NCBI GenBank assembly: GCA_963736055.1
Contig: CAVTNM010000008.1
Location: 1,736,001-1,800,000, forward strand
DNA: 64,000 nucleotides
Reading direction: 5' to 3'
Origin: AC-32 sp963736055
GTDB taxonomy: Bacteria > Actinomycetota > Thermoleophilia > Gaiellales > Gaiellaceae
Positions 35,173 through 42,823 of this stretch are shown piece by piece. Every line of letters begins with the position of its first letter. Positions within the stretch are counted from its first letter, which is position 1. Made by a program: the position numbers and the translations under genes. The notes below the pieces were generated by a model that did not search any database, had not been told where the DNA came from, and worked only from the letters and a program-made list of their open reading frames with translations.

Positions 35173-36513
35173 TCAAACCAGCGCTTTGGCGCCGATCAAG
35201 CCGTGCTCTGCCAGTACGTCGGCGAGCGTAGGCTCGCCGATCTCTTGCAGTCGGTACGTAATGCGAAGCGCGGGCACGTCGAAGTCGATCAGCTTGCGCA
35301 GGTCGATCGGCGTCCCGATCAGCACGAGGTCCGCCTTGCAGGCCTCGATCGTGGCCTTGAGATCGTCCATCTGCTGTCGGTCGTAGCCCATCGCCGGGAG
35401 AAGGGTGCCGACGTTCGGGTAGTCCTCGAAGGTCTGCGCGATTGACCCGACCGCGCAGCCGCGCGGATCGACGAGCTCGGCCGCCCCGTTGGCCTTGGCC
35501 GCGAGCACCGCTGCGCCGTACGTCATCTCGCCGTGGGTCAGGGTCGGCCCGTCCTCGATCGCGAGGACGCGCTTGCCGGCGATCTGCTCGGCGTCGCCCT
35601 CGACGTGGAACGGCGAAGCGGCGAGCACGATGCGCGCACCCGGGTTATGCGTCCGGATCGAATCGAGCACGGCGTCGATGCCCTCCTGGGGCGCGCTGTC
35701 GACCTTGTTGACGACGCAGACGTCGGCCATGCGCAGGTTCGTCTCGCCCGGGTGGTAGCGGAGCTCGTGACCGGCGCGATGAGGGTCGACGACCACGACG
35801 TGGACGTTGGGCTTCACGAACGGCGTGTCGTTGTTGCCGCCGTCCCAGAGGATCACGTCGGCCTCCTGCTCGGCCCGGTCGAGAATCGCGGCGTAGTCGA
35901 TCCCGGCGAAGACGAGGTTGCCCTCGGCCAGGTGGGGCTCGTACTCCTCACGCTCCTCGATCGTGGCGTCGGCCGCGTCCAGGTCCTCGTAGTGCTCGAA
36001 CCGCTGCACCGCCTGCTTCGTCAGATCGCCGTAGGGCATCGGGTGGCGAAGGACGGCGACGCGCTTGCCGGATTCGCGCAGCAGCGCCGCGATGTGGCGC
36101 GTGGTCTGGCTCTTCCCGGAGCCGGTGCGGACGGCGCACACCGCGACGGCCGGCTTGGTCGAGGTCAGCATCGTGTCGGCCGGCGAGATCAGCCGGAACG
36201 AGGCGCCGGCCGCGAGCGCCCGCGAGCCGATGTGCATGACGTGCTCGTGCGTGACGTCGGAGTAGGCGAAGACGACCTCGTCTACCTCGTTCTCCCGGAT
36301 CAGGTCCTCGAGCTCGCTCTCCGGGCAGATCGGGATTCCCTCCGGATACAGCGCGCCGGCCAGCACGGCCGGGTAGACGCGCCCGTCGATGTTGGGGATC
36401 TGCGTCGCCGTGAAGGCGACCACCTCGTACTCGTCGCGGCCCCGGTAGACGAGGTTGAAGTTGTGGAAGTCGCGGCCGGCCGCGCCCGCGATCAGCACCC
36501 GTGTCCTGGTCAT
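35173..36513 (-). CDS. cyclic 2,3-diphosphoglycerate synthetase-like GTPase
   Basis: A 446-residue P-loop protein. The N-terminal Rossmann-like part (about residues 1-120) starts TRVLIAGAAGRDFHNFNLVYR. The P-loop is VRTGSGKSQTTRH at about residue 127, with VILWDGGNNDTPF and VVVVDPHRAGHE as later motifs. The family is named for cyclic 2,3-diphosphoglycerate synthetase of methanogens, but the bacterial members have no proven product. The neighbouring carbamate kinase suggests a link to carbamoyl-phosphate metabolism. A minus-strand TAAGCT (36520-36525) is 6 nt before the ATG, so the mRNA is probably leaderless. Confidence 0.8.
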   Translation of the reverse strand: MTRTRVLIAGAAGRDFHNFNLVYRGRDEYEVVAFTATQIPNIDGRVYPAVLAGALYPEGIPICPESELEDLIRENEVDEVVFAYSDVTHEHVMHIGSRALAAGASFRLISPADTMLTSTKPAVAVCAVRTGSGKSQTTRHIAALLRESGKRVAVLRHPMPYGDLTKQAVQRFEHYEDLDAADATIEEREEYEPHLAEGNLVFAGIDYAAILDRAEQEADVILWDGGNNDTPFVKPNVHVVVVDPHRAGHELRYHPGETNLRMADVCVVNKVDSAPQEGIDAVLDSIRTHNPGARIVLAASPFHVEGDAEQIAGKRVLAIEDGPTLTHGEMTYGAAVLAAKANGAAELVDPRGCAVGSIAQTFEDYPNVGTLLPAMGYDRQQMDDLKATIEACKADLVLIGTPIDLRKLIDFDVPALRITYRLQEIGEPTLADVLAEHGLIGAKALV

Positions 36514-36519
36514 GAATAA

Positions 36520-36525
36520 AGCTTA
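36520..36525 (-). promoter_or_regulatory. -10 element of leaderless promoter (cDPGS-like gene)
   Basis: TAAGCT on the minus strand, 6 nt upstream of the ATG at 36513. Confidence 0.45.
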
Positions 36526-36561
36526 TGCACCTACACAGGACGGTGCGAGTCCAGGATTGGG

Positions 36562-38055
36562 CTAGGAGAGCGTCTCCCGGATCCGGTCGTCGACAGAGGC
36601 CATCTCCAGCTCGGCGCCGGAAACGTCCTTCAGCAGCTCGTCCGCGGTCGGCTTCTGGCCCTCCGCCCAGAGCTCGCGCAGGAGCGAGCCGGCCTCTCGC
36701 GAGGTGAACCACTCGTGCCCGAAACGCTCGCGCAGGTTGTCGCGCAGTTGTGTCTCGAACGCCCACGAGCGTAGGTACGAGGAGACGTAGAAGGAGGCGT
36801 CCATGTCGACGAGGTAGTTCGCCGGGCTCGGCTCGATCTTGGTCGCGTTGCCGAGGAGCTCGACGTAGCGCTTCGGCATGCCGGCGAGGTCGCTGCTCTC
36901 ATGGAACTCGAGCTCGTAGAGCAGCTTGGCGGAGTACCGCCGGACGAAGAAGAGCAGCCAGAGCATTCCCTCCGCCGCGTACTGGTCCGGCCGCGGGAAG
37001 TCGAGCTTGCGCGAGAGCCACGCCGGCTCGTCGGTCAGATGCTGGAGCAGCATGGCCCAGCCCTCGGTGACGGCGACGTCGCCGAGCCGCTTCTCCTCCA
37101 TCGCCAGGTCCGAGGAGGTGTTCGCGTAGTGCTCCGTGTGCCCCGCCTCGTGGAAGAACGCCCGCCAGTCGTCGGCGCCGCCGATCGGCTGGATCACGAG
37201 CATCACCTTGTCCGGGATCTCGATCGGCGAGCAGAAGGCCCGGGGCGACTTCTGCGGGCGCTGCTCGATGTCCAGATGGACGTTGGTCTGCCGGTCGAGG
37301 TCGATCCCGAGGTCGGCCAGCGTCGCTCTGAGCGCGGGCACCATCTTGTCGCCCGGGAAGCCCTCGTCCCACTGCGGCGAGCGGATCAGGCGCTGGAGAT
37401 CCCAGCGTTGCGTCTCGTCCAGAGAGAGCCCGAGCAGCTCGCGGGTCGCCTTGTCGAAGGTGTCCTCGTACAGCTTCTCGGTCGAGTCGAGGAAGGCCTG
37501 GCACTGGGCGGCAAGGTCTCGGAGCTTCATGCCGAAGCGCTCGTAGAGCTCGACGTAGGTCGCGGCGCCGAGCTCCGGCAATGCGGCTCGCACGGTCTCG
37601 AGGCTCTCCATGTGGACCGGGTTCAGATGCTCCTCGGTGGCCTCCCACATCGCCCGGTCGAGCCGCTCGCGGCGGCCGCGGTCGCTCTCGTTCGCGATCG
37701 TGGGCCGGAGCATCCGGAACGGGAGGGTGTCGCCGTCGACCGTCACCTCGAGATCGGCTTCGAGCGCCGCCAGGTTCTCCGCATCCTCGCGCGTGAGCTT
37801 GCCGAGGTAACCCTCGCAGCCGAACTGCCAGAGCTCTCGGACCCGGCGGTCACCGTCGACCGAGGCGCCGATCTCCTGCACGCGGTCGAGCTCGGTCAGC
37901 ACCGCGTGGCGGTCGTAGATGTCCTCGAGCTCGAGCCGGTCCTTGAGCCCCGCGTAGTGGAGGTAGTACTCCTCGTCGAGCTCGGCGATGAAGCGATCGG
38001 CCTCGTCTCGGTACGCGTCGAGCTCGACGGGCGATGTCGGCGTCTCGCTCGGCAC
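36562..38055 (-). CDS. M3-like zinc metallopeptidase
   Basis: A 497-residue, mostly helical cytosolic peptidase. The zinc motif HEAGH is in AFFHEAGHTEHY (about residue 312) and a downstream Glu in VTEGWAM (about 338) supplies the third ligand, as in gluzincins of the M3/M2 type. The size and helical pattern fit an oligopeptidase. The GTG at 38055 was chosen because it lies 7 nt after a minus-strand TATCCT box; the open frame upstream overlaps the divergent yjbQ-like gene. Confidence 0.8.
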   Translation of the reverse strand: MPSETPTSPVELDAYRDEADRFIAELDEEYYLHYAGLKDRLELEDIYDRHAVLTELDRVQEIGASVDGDRRVRELWQFGCEGYLGKLTREDAENLAALEADLEVTVDGDTLPFRMLRPTIANESDRGRRERLDRAMWEATEEHLNPVHMESLETVRAALPELGAATYVELYERFGMKLRDLAAQCQAFLDSTEKLYEDTFDKATRELLGLSLDETQRWDLQRLIRSPQWDEGFPGDKMVPALRATLADLGIDLDRQTNVHLDIEQRPQKSPRAFCSPIEIPDKVMLVIQPIGGADDWRAFFHEAGHTEHYANTSSDLAMEEKRLGDVAVTEGWAMLLQHLTDEPAWLSRKLDFPRPDQYAAEGMLWLLFFVRRYSAKLLYELEFHESSDLAGMPKRYVELLGNATKIEPSPANYLVDMDASFYVSSYLRSWAFETQLRDNLRERFGHEWFTSREAGSLLRELWAEGQKPTADELLKDVSGAELEMASVDDRIRETLS

Positions 38056-38061
38056 AGCCCG

Positions 38062-38068
38062 TAGGATA
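38062..38068. promoter_or_regulatory. overlapping divergent -10 boxes
   Basis: TAGGAT on the plus strand (38062-38067) is 6 nt before the GTG at 38074. TATCCT on the minus strand (38068-38063) is 7 nt before the GTG at 38055. The two boxes overlap by 5 bp in an 18-bp intergenic space. Confidence 0.5.
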
Positions 38069-38073
38069 CCCCG

Positions 38074-38472
38074 GTGCGAGAGATCAGCCTTCGGACTGAG
38101 CGGCGCACGCAGCTGCTCGACATCACGACGCAGATAGAGGCCGCGCTCAACGGGGTCGACGGGGCCGCCGCCGCGCTCGTCTACGTGCCGCACACCACCG
38201 CCGGGGTGACCATCAACGAGGACATCGACCCTGCTCTCGCGGACGACATCGAGTCGGCGATGGAGCGGATCGTCGAGGACGGCTGGGGCTGGAAGCACGA
38301 CGACGACGACGGCCCGAATGCGCCCTCGCACATGCGTGCATCCCTTATGAGCCCTGAGGTACTCGTTCCGCTCCAGCAGGGCAAGCTTGCACTCGGTCGT
38401 TACCAGGGGATCTTTTTCTGCGAGTTCGACGGGCCTCGGGAGCGCAAGGTCTACGTGACGACCCTGCGCTGA
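38074..38472 (+). CDS. YjbQ/UPF0047 family protein
   Basis: A 132-residue protein with the family signature VYVPHTTAGVTINEDIDPALADD, then GWGWKHDDDDGPNAPSHMRASL and GRYQGIFFCEFDGPRERKVYV. The conserved His and Asp residues are intact. UPF0047 members can phosphorylate or complement thiamine synthesis defects in vitro, but their true role is open. Leaderless GTG start, divergent from the peptidase gene. Confidence 0.88.
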   Translation: MREISLRTERRTQLLDITTQIEAALNGVDGAAAALVYVPHTTAGVTINEDIDPALADDIESAMERIVEDGWGWKHDDDDGPNAPSHMRASLMSPEVLVPLQQGKLALGRYQGIFFCEFDGPRERKVYVTTLR

Positions 38473-38530
38473 ACCGAACGGCAACCTGAGCTTCATCTGA
38501 ACTCAAGAATCCGGGCGTAAGTTTCGGCCC

Positions 38531-39940
38531 GTGCGACGACGGCTGCTGCTGATGGCGCTCACGGTGGCCGTCGCCGCCCTCGTGGGCTGGCTGCCGTTCC
38601 GCGCCGGTCACCCGCACGCTCACGCCGCCTCGCTGGTCGGGATCCACAAGATCCGGCACGTGATCGTCGTCATGCAGGAGAACCGGTCCTTCGACTCCTA
38701 CTTCGGCACGTTTCCAGGGGCGGACGGGCTTCCGCGGAGCAACGGCAAGTTCACCGTCTGCGTGCGCGACCCGAGGACCGGGGTCTGCCAGCGCCCCTAC
38801 CACGACCACCTCGACCGGAACACAGGTGGCCCGCACGAGCATTTCGACGCGATCCGCGACATCGACGGCGGCAAGATGGACGGCTTCCTCCGCCAGGCGC
38901 GGCGCGGGCTCGCACCGGCCTGCCTGTCCAGCTCGGACGCGCCACTCTGCTCGTTCGGGGCGCTGCACCCCGACGTGATGGGCTACCACGACGCGCGCGA
39001 GATCCCCAACTACTGGACGTACGCGCGCCGGTACGTGCTCCAGGACCACATGTTCCAGCCGGACACGTCGTGGAGCCTGCCCGCTCACCTGTTCATGGTC
39101 TCGGAGTGGTCGGCCCGGTGCCACAGGCGCGGTGATCCGATGAGCTGCGTCAACGCCGTCGAGAATCCCCTCGCCCCGCCGCACACGCCTCAGAACCCGA
39201 CGGGCCGCAAGCCGGACTACGCCTGGACCGATCTCACCTATCTGCTGCACCGGCGCCGGGTCTCGTGGCGCTACTACGTCTTCGCCGGGGCGCAGCCGGA
39301 CTGCGACGACGACGCGGCCGCATGCCGGCCCGTGCGGCAGAGCGCGAAGACGCCTGGCATCTGGAACCCGCTGCCGTGGTTCGACACCGTGCGCCGCGAC
39401 CACGAGCTGCGGAACGTCAAGCCGATCAAGAAGTTCTTCGCGGCCGCGCGCCACAACGCGTTGCCGGCCGTCTCGTGGGTGATTCCGAACAACCACGTCA
39501 GCGAGCATCCGCCCAACCGGGTCAGCGTCGGCCAGACGTACGTGACGAGCATCGTCAACGCGGTCATGCGCAGCCGCGACTGGAGCTCGACCGCGATCTT
39601 CCTCGCCTGGGACGACTGGGGCGGCTTCTACGACCACGTGGCGCCGCCGCAGGTCGATGTGAACGGCTACGGGCTCCGGGTTCCGGGCCTCGTGATCTCG
39701 CCGTACGCCAAGCGTGGGTTCGTCGACCACCAGGTGCTGAGCTTCGACGCCTACGCAAAGTTCATCGAGGACGACTTCCTCCGCTCGGCGCGGCTCGACC
39801 CGAAGACGGACGGCCGCGCCGACCCGAGGCCGACGGTGCGCGAGAACGTCTCCCAGCTGGGGAACCTCGCCTCCGACTTCAACTTCGACCAGCGGCCTCG
39901 GCCGCCGCTCTTCCTGCCGCTGCACCCGCGCTTCTCCTAA
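38531..39940 (+). CDS. secreted phosphoesterase (phospholipase C/acid phosphatase family)
   Basis: A 469-residue protein with an N-terminal signal (RRRLLLMALTVAVAALVGWL). It belongs to the alkaline-phosphatase superfamily branch of bacterial phospholipase C and AcpA (PF04185). The motif VVMQENRSFDSYFGTFPGADG holds the metal Glu/Asn, and later blocks include VIPNNHVSEHPP, AWDDWGGFYDHVAPP and SPYAKRGFVDH with the metal Asp and His residues. It should hydrolyse phosphate esters outside the membrane. TAAGTT is 7 nt before the GTG. Confidence 0.85.
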   Translation: MRRRLLLMALTVAVAALVGWLPFRAGHPHAHAASLVGIHKIRHVIVVMQENRSFDSYFGTFPGADGLPRSNGKFTVCVRDPRTGVCQRPYHDHLDRNTGGPHEHFDAIRDIDGGKMDGFLRQARRGLAPACLSSSDAPLCSFGALHPDVMGYHDAREIPNYWTYARRYVLQDHMFQPDTSWSLPAHLFMVSEWSARCHRRGDPMSCVNAVENPLAPPHTPQNPTGRKPDYAWTDLTYLLHRRRVSWRYYVFAGAQPDCDDDAAACRPVRQSAKTPGIWNPLPWFDTVRRDHELRNVKPIKKFFAAARHNALPAVSWVIPNNHVSEHPPNRVSVGQTYVTSIVNAVMRSRDWSSTAIFLAWDDWGGFYDHVAPPQVDVNGYGLRVPGLVISPYAKRGFVDHQVLSFDAYAKFIEDDFLRSARLDPKTDGRADPRPTVRENVSQLGNLASDFNFDQRPRPPLFLPLHPRFS

Positions 39941-39943
39941 CCT
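39938..39943 (+). promoter_or_regulatory. possible -10 of leaderless promoter (RNA methyltransferase)
   Basis: TAACCT overlaps the stop of the phosphoesterase gene and lies 6 nt before the GTG at 39950. Confidence 0.4.
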
Positions 39944-39949
39944 GGCCGG

Positions 39950-41314
39950 GTGGCCGCGCCCGTCTCGAAGGACCAGGAGCTGGAGCTCTCGATCGACTCG
40001 CTCGCCTACGGCGGGAACGGCGTCGCGCGGCTGAACGGGTTCGTCCTCTTCGTACGGCGCGGGCTGCCCGGAGATGTCGTCCGCGCGCGCGTGACGAAGG
40101 TCAAGCGCAACCATGCGGAGGCGCTCGTGGTCGACGTGGTCGAGCCGAGCCCGCTCCGGGTCGAGGCGCCGTGCGCTCACTATCCGGCGTGCGGCGGCTG
40201 CCGGTTCCAGGATCTCGCCTACGAAGCGCAGGTCGGGGCGAAGGAGGAGCAGGTCGCGGACGCGTTGCGCCGGATCGGCGGGATCCCGGAGCCGCCGCTG
40301 GAGCCGATCATGCCGGCGGCGCAGGTCTTCCACTACCGCAACAAGCTCGAGTACTCGTTCACGGGCACGGCCGCGGGGCCGGGGCTGGGCTTTCACCGGG
40401 CGGGCCGCTGGGACGAGGTACTCGAGATCGACCGCTGCTGGCTGACCACCGATCTCGGCAATGCGGTTCGTGACGCCGTGCGCGAGTGGGCGCGGGCCGA
40501 GGGGCTCGAGGCATACGACCAGGCCGACCACGGCGGCTACCTGCGCCATCTCGTCCTGCGCGAGGGCCGCAACACGGGGCAGCTGCTCGTGCAGCTGGTG
40601 ACCGCGGAGGGAGAGCGTTTCGACCGCGACGAGCTGGTCGAGGTGCTACGGCGCTTTCCGGAGGTGCGCTCGATCCACTGGTCGGTGAACGACACGCCGG
40701 CCGAGGTGACGAACCTGCCGACCACGCTGCTCTGGGGCGAAGAGGCGATCGAGGAGGAGCTCTGCGGGCTCCGCTTCCGTGTGCGTCCGAACGCCTTCTT
40801 GCAGACGAACACGGCGATGGCGGAGCGCCTGTACGAGATCGCGGGTGAGTACGCGGCGCTGACCGGCAACGAGACGGTGTACGACCTCTACTGCGGAATC
40901 GGGACGATCGGGCTGACGCTCGCGTCGAAGGCGCTCACGGTGTGGGGAGTGGAGGTTGCCGAGGAGTCGGTCGCCTGCGCGCTCGAGAACGCCGACCTGA
41001 ACGGGATCTCGAACGCGGCCTTCTTCGCCGGCGAGGTCGGTGCTTCGCTGGAGGAGCTGCGGGAGCGGGCGGGGCCGCCCGATGTGGCGGTGGTCGATCC
41101 TCCACGGGCGGGGTTGTCCAACAAGGCGCTGCGGCGGCTCGGGCGCCTCGAGGCGTCACGGATCGTCTACGTCTCGTGCAACCCGACCACGCTGGCCGGC
41201 AACGTCAAGGAGCTCGCGCAGGAATGGGGCTACGAGCTCGAGCGGATACGGCCGGTCGACATGTTCCCGCACACACCGCATGTCGAGGCGGTCGCCCTGC
41301 TCACCCGCAGCTGA
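39950..41314 (+). CDS. TrmA/RlmD-family RNA uracil-5 methyltransferase
   Basis: A 454-residue SAM-dependent enzyme. An N-terminal TRAM domain (about residues 1-65) is followed by iron-sulfur Cys residues in CAHYPACGGCRF (about 77-86), with the fourth probably in IDRCW (about 164). The SAM motif DLYCGIGTIGLTLA is at about 314. The catalytic region contains VDPPRAGLSNKALRRL and the nucleophile Cys of YVSCNPTTLAGN. The Fe-S cluster points to the RlmD/RumA branch (23S rRNA) rather than TrmA, but the target site is not certain. Confidence 0.85.
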   Translation: MAAPVSKDQELELSIDSLAYGGNGVARLNGFVLFVRRGLPGDVVRARVTKVKRNHAEALVVDVVEPSPLRVEAPCAHYPACGGCRFQDLAYEAQVGAKEEQVADALRRIGGIPEPPLEPIMPAAQVFHYRNKLEYSFTGTAAGPGLGFHRAGRWDEVLEIDRCWLTTDLGNAVRDAVREWARAEGLEAYDQADHGGYLRHLVLREGRNTGQLLVQLVTAEGERFDRDELVEVLRRFPEVRSIHWSVNDTPAEVTNLPTTLLWGEEAIEEELCGLRFRVRPNAFLQTNTAMAERLYEIAGEYAALTGNETVYDLYCGIGTIGLTLASKALTVWGVEVAEESVACALENADLNGISNAAFFAGEVGASLEELRERAGPPDVAVVDPPRAGLSNKALRRLGRLEASRIVYVSCNPTTLAGNVKELAQEWGYELERIRPVDMFPHTPHVEAVALLTRS

Positions 41315-41324
41315 CCGACGGCCC

Positions 41325-41464
41325 TGTCCCGGGGTCTGACCCCGGGACATGTCCTTGCGCCCGGTTTCTTTGCATGCATTCAGCGTGCTCTATTTCGGGA
41401 CGAGCAGGGATTTCGGCCCGAAACTGCACCTTTCGGACACGACTGGGGGTCTGACCCCGGGTCG
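41325..41464. repeat. REP-like palindrome doublet
   Basis: Left palindrome at 41325-41349 with 12-bp arms around the core GGGGTCTGACCCC. Right palindrome at 41440-41464 with the same 13-nt core (41446-41458) and imperfect outer arms CGAC/GTCG. The intervening 90 bp includes the short inverted pair TTTCGGCCCGAAA. The core shares GTCTGAC with the palindromes at 25.16 and 26.6 kb. Confidence 0.75.
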
Positions 41465-41476
41465 TGGCTCGAACGG

Positions 41477-42214
41477 TCACGCCTGGGTCGGGGCCTTTCG
41501 TCGCCGGACGGCTCGCCACAGGAGGTCGGCGTTCGGGAGGATGAACCCCAGGGAGAGCAGCGGGAGCGCCGGCAGGCCGTCCACGTCCCACGCGGTGGCG
41601 AGCGCCATCGTCGCGCCGAGGGATGCGGTGAGGCAGATCCAGGTCCATCCCTGGCGTAGCCCGAAGCGGGCGCTCGCGCCGAGGTAGAGCGCAAAGAAGA
41701 GCAGGTCGGGCATCCCGAGCTTGGCGCCGCCCGCCTGGCCGGGGACGGGGAACGTGAACGAGAGGGCGTCGAACACCTCGGGCTTCTGAGTCACGATCGT
41801 CTTGGTCGGCCCGCGCCACACGGAGTAGGAGTCCACCCACGGGACGATCACGGCCACGAGGACGACCCAGCTCAGCTCCTCGAAGAAGTGCAGGAAGCAC
41901 CAGCCGATCGCCGTCATCGCGGCGAGCTTCGCGAAGTTCGCGACCGGCCCCGCTCCCGCAGCCTGGAGCACGACCGCCAGCGCGACGAACACGAGCGCCG
42001 CCACGAAGAGCCACAGCGTGGGAGTCCGCCAGAGCGGCAGCGCGAGGTAGACGAGCCCGAAGACCGCCGGGATCAGGACGAAGCAGAGCCACGCGATATC
42101 CCACCAGAGCGAAGGCGCGAACCACCACTCGTGCGTCCCGTAGTAGATGCCGACCGCGACGGCGAGCGCGACGAACGCCGCCGCCCGCGGCGTCAGTAGG
42201 GCGGAAGCTCGGCC
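41477..42214 (-). CDS. presenilin-like intramembrane aspartyl protease candidate
   Basis: About 245 residues with eight or nine hydrophobic segments. Three features in the right order match the presenilin/signal peptide peptidase fold: an Asp in a membrane segment (VPWVDSYSV, TM6 position), GMPDLLFFALYL (compare GxGD, TM7) and LPALPLL (the PALP motif, TM9). The second motif has Pro in place of Gly. Length and helix count fit archaeal and bacterial members. The start is uncertain: GTG 42214, TTG 42247, or a CTG at 42196 that would overlap the upstream stop as CTGA. It may cleave membrane peptides; the substrate is unknown. Confidence 0.6.
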   Translation of the reverse strand, partial: GRASALLTPRAAAFVALAVAVGIYYGTHEWWFAPSLWWDIAWLCFVLIPAVFGLVYLALPLWRTPTLWLFVAALVFVALAVVLQAAGAGPVANFAKLAAMTAIGWCFLHFFEELSWVVLVAVIVPWVDSYSVWRGPTKTIVTQKPEVFDALSFTFPVPGQAGGAKLGMPDLLFFALYLGASARFGLRQGWTWICLTASLGATMALATAWDVDGLPALPLLSLGFILPNADLLWRAVRRRKAPTQA

Positions 42215-42777
42215 CACCAGGGGCCCAGCGTCTTGAACGCGTTCCAAAACGTCGTCTTGGCAGGTTGCTCGTCGAGAGACTCGTCGATGTCCGGCACGTG
42301 GAGCGCCTGGATCGTAGGCGTGAACCGCTGCAGCTCGCCGAGTGTCGGCTCCAACGGGTCGGCGAGCGGGAACTCGAGCTCGTTCAGGAAGGCGAGCGCC
42401 GGCTCGCCCATCACGACGACGAGCTTCGGCTGGACGATGTGCAGCTCCCGCGCGAGCCAGGGGCGCGCCTCCTCGGCGTCCCCGCCTGCGAACTTGAGTG
42501 CATTCGTGCCGTAGATCGCCATCGGGTCGACATGCAGGCGCTGCAGGGATTTCAGCACGGCCTGCCCCGAACGGCCGTAGAAGGCGACCCCCTCCTGCAC
42601 CTCTGCAGGCTGCGGTTCGTGCTTGAGCAGGAAGACGTCCGCGAGAGGGTGGCCGGATCCCAACACGGGCACGCGGCCCTCGCCGGCGGCGCGGCCGATC
42701 TCGTCCCCGAGCTCGTTGATCTCGGAGATCGCCTTTTGCAGGTACTTCTCGAAGATTTCGTCAGTGGTCGAAGGCAT
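42193..42777 (-). CDS. uracil-DNA glycosylase superfamily protein, divergent
   Basis: A 194-residue protein with the order of UDG family 4/5 motifs: VPVLGSGHPLADVFLLKHEP, GVAFYGRSGQAVLKSL, IYGTNALKF, LVVVMGEPALAFL and a late IQALHVPDIDESL. The catalytic GEAPG loop of family 4 enzymes is replaced by LKHEP and no Fe-S Cys residues are seen, so base-excision activity is doubtful. It is followed by, and overlaps, the presenilin-like gene. Confidence 0.68.
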   Translation of the reverse strand: MPSTTDEIFEKYLQKAISEINELGDEIGRAAGEGRVPVLGSGHPLADVFLLKHEPQPAEVQEGVAFYGRSGQAVLKSLQRLHVDPMAIYGTNALKFAGGDAEEARPWLARELHIVQPKLVVVMGEPALAFLNELEFPLADPLEPTLGELQRFTPTIQALHVPDIDESLDEQPAKTTFWNAFKTLGPWWAELPPY

Positions 42778-42823
42778 GGCTCAGCTCGGGCGCGGCTGGT
42801 GCGGGGCTGGACCCTGTTCTCGC

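Noticed and set aside
38345..40549. 734-codon minus-strand ORF
   Set aside because: Antisense to the phosphoesterase and RNA methyltransferase genes; composition is that of a shadow frame.
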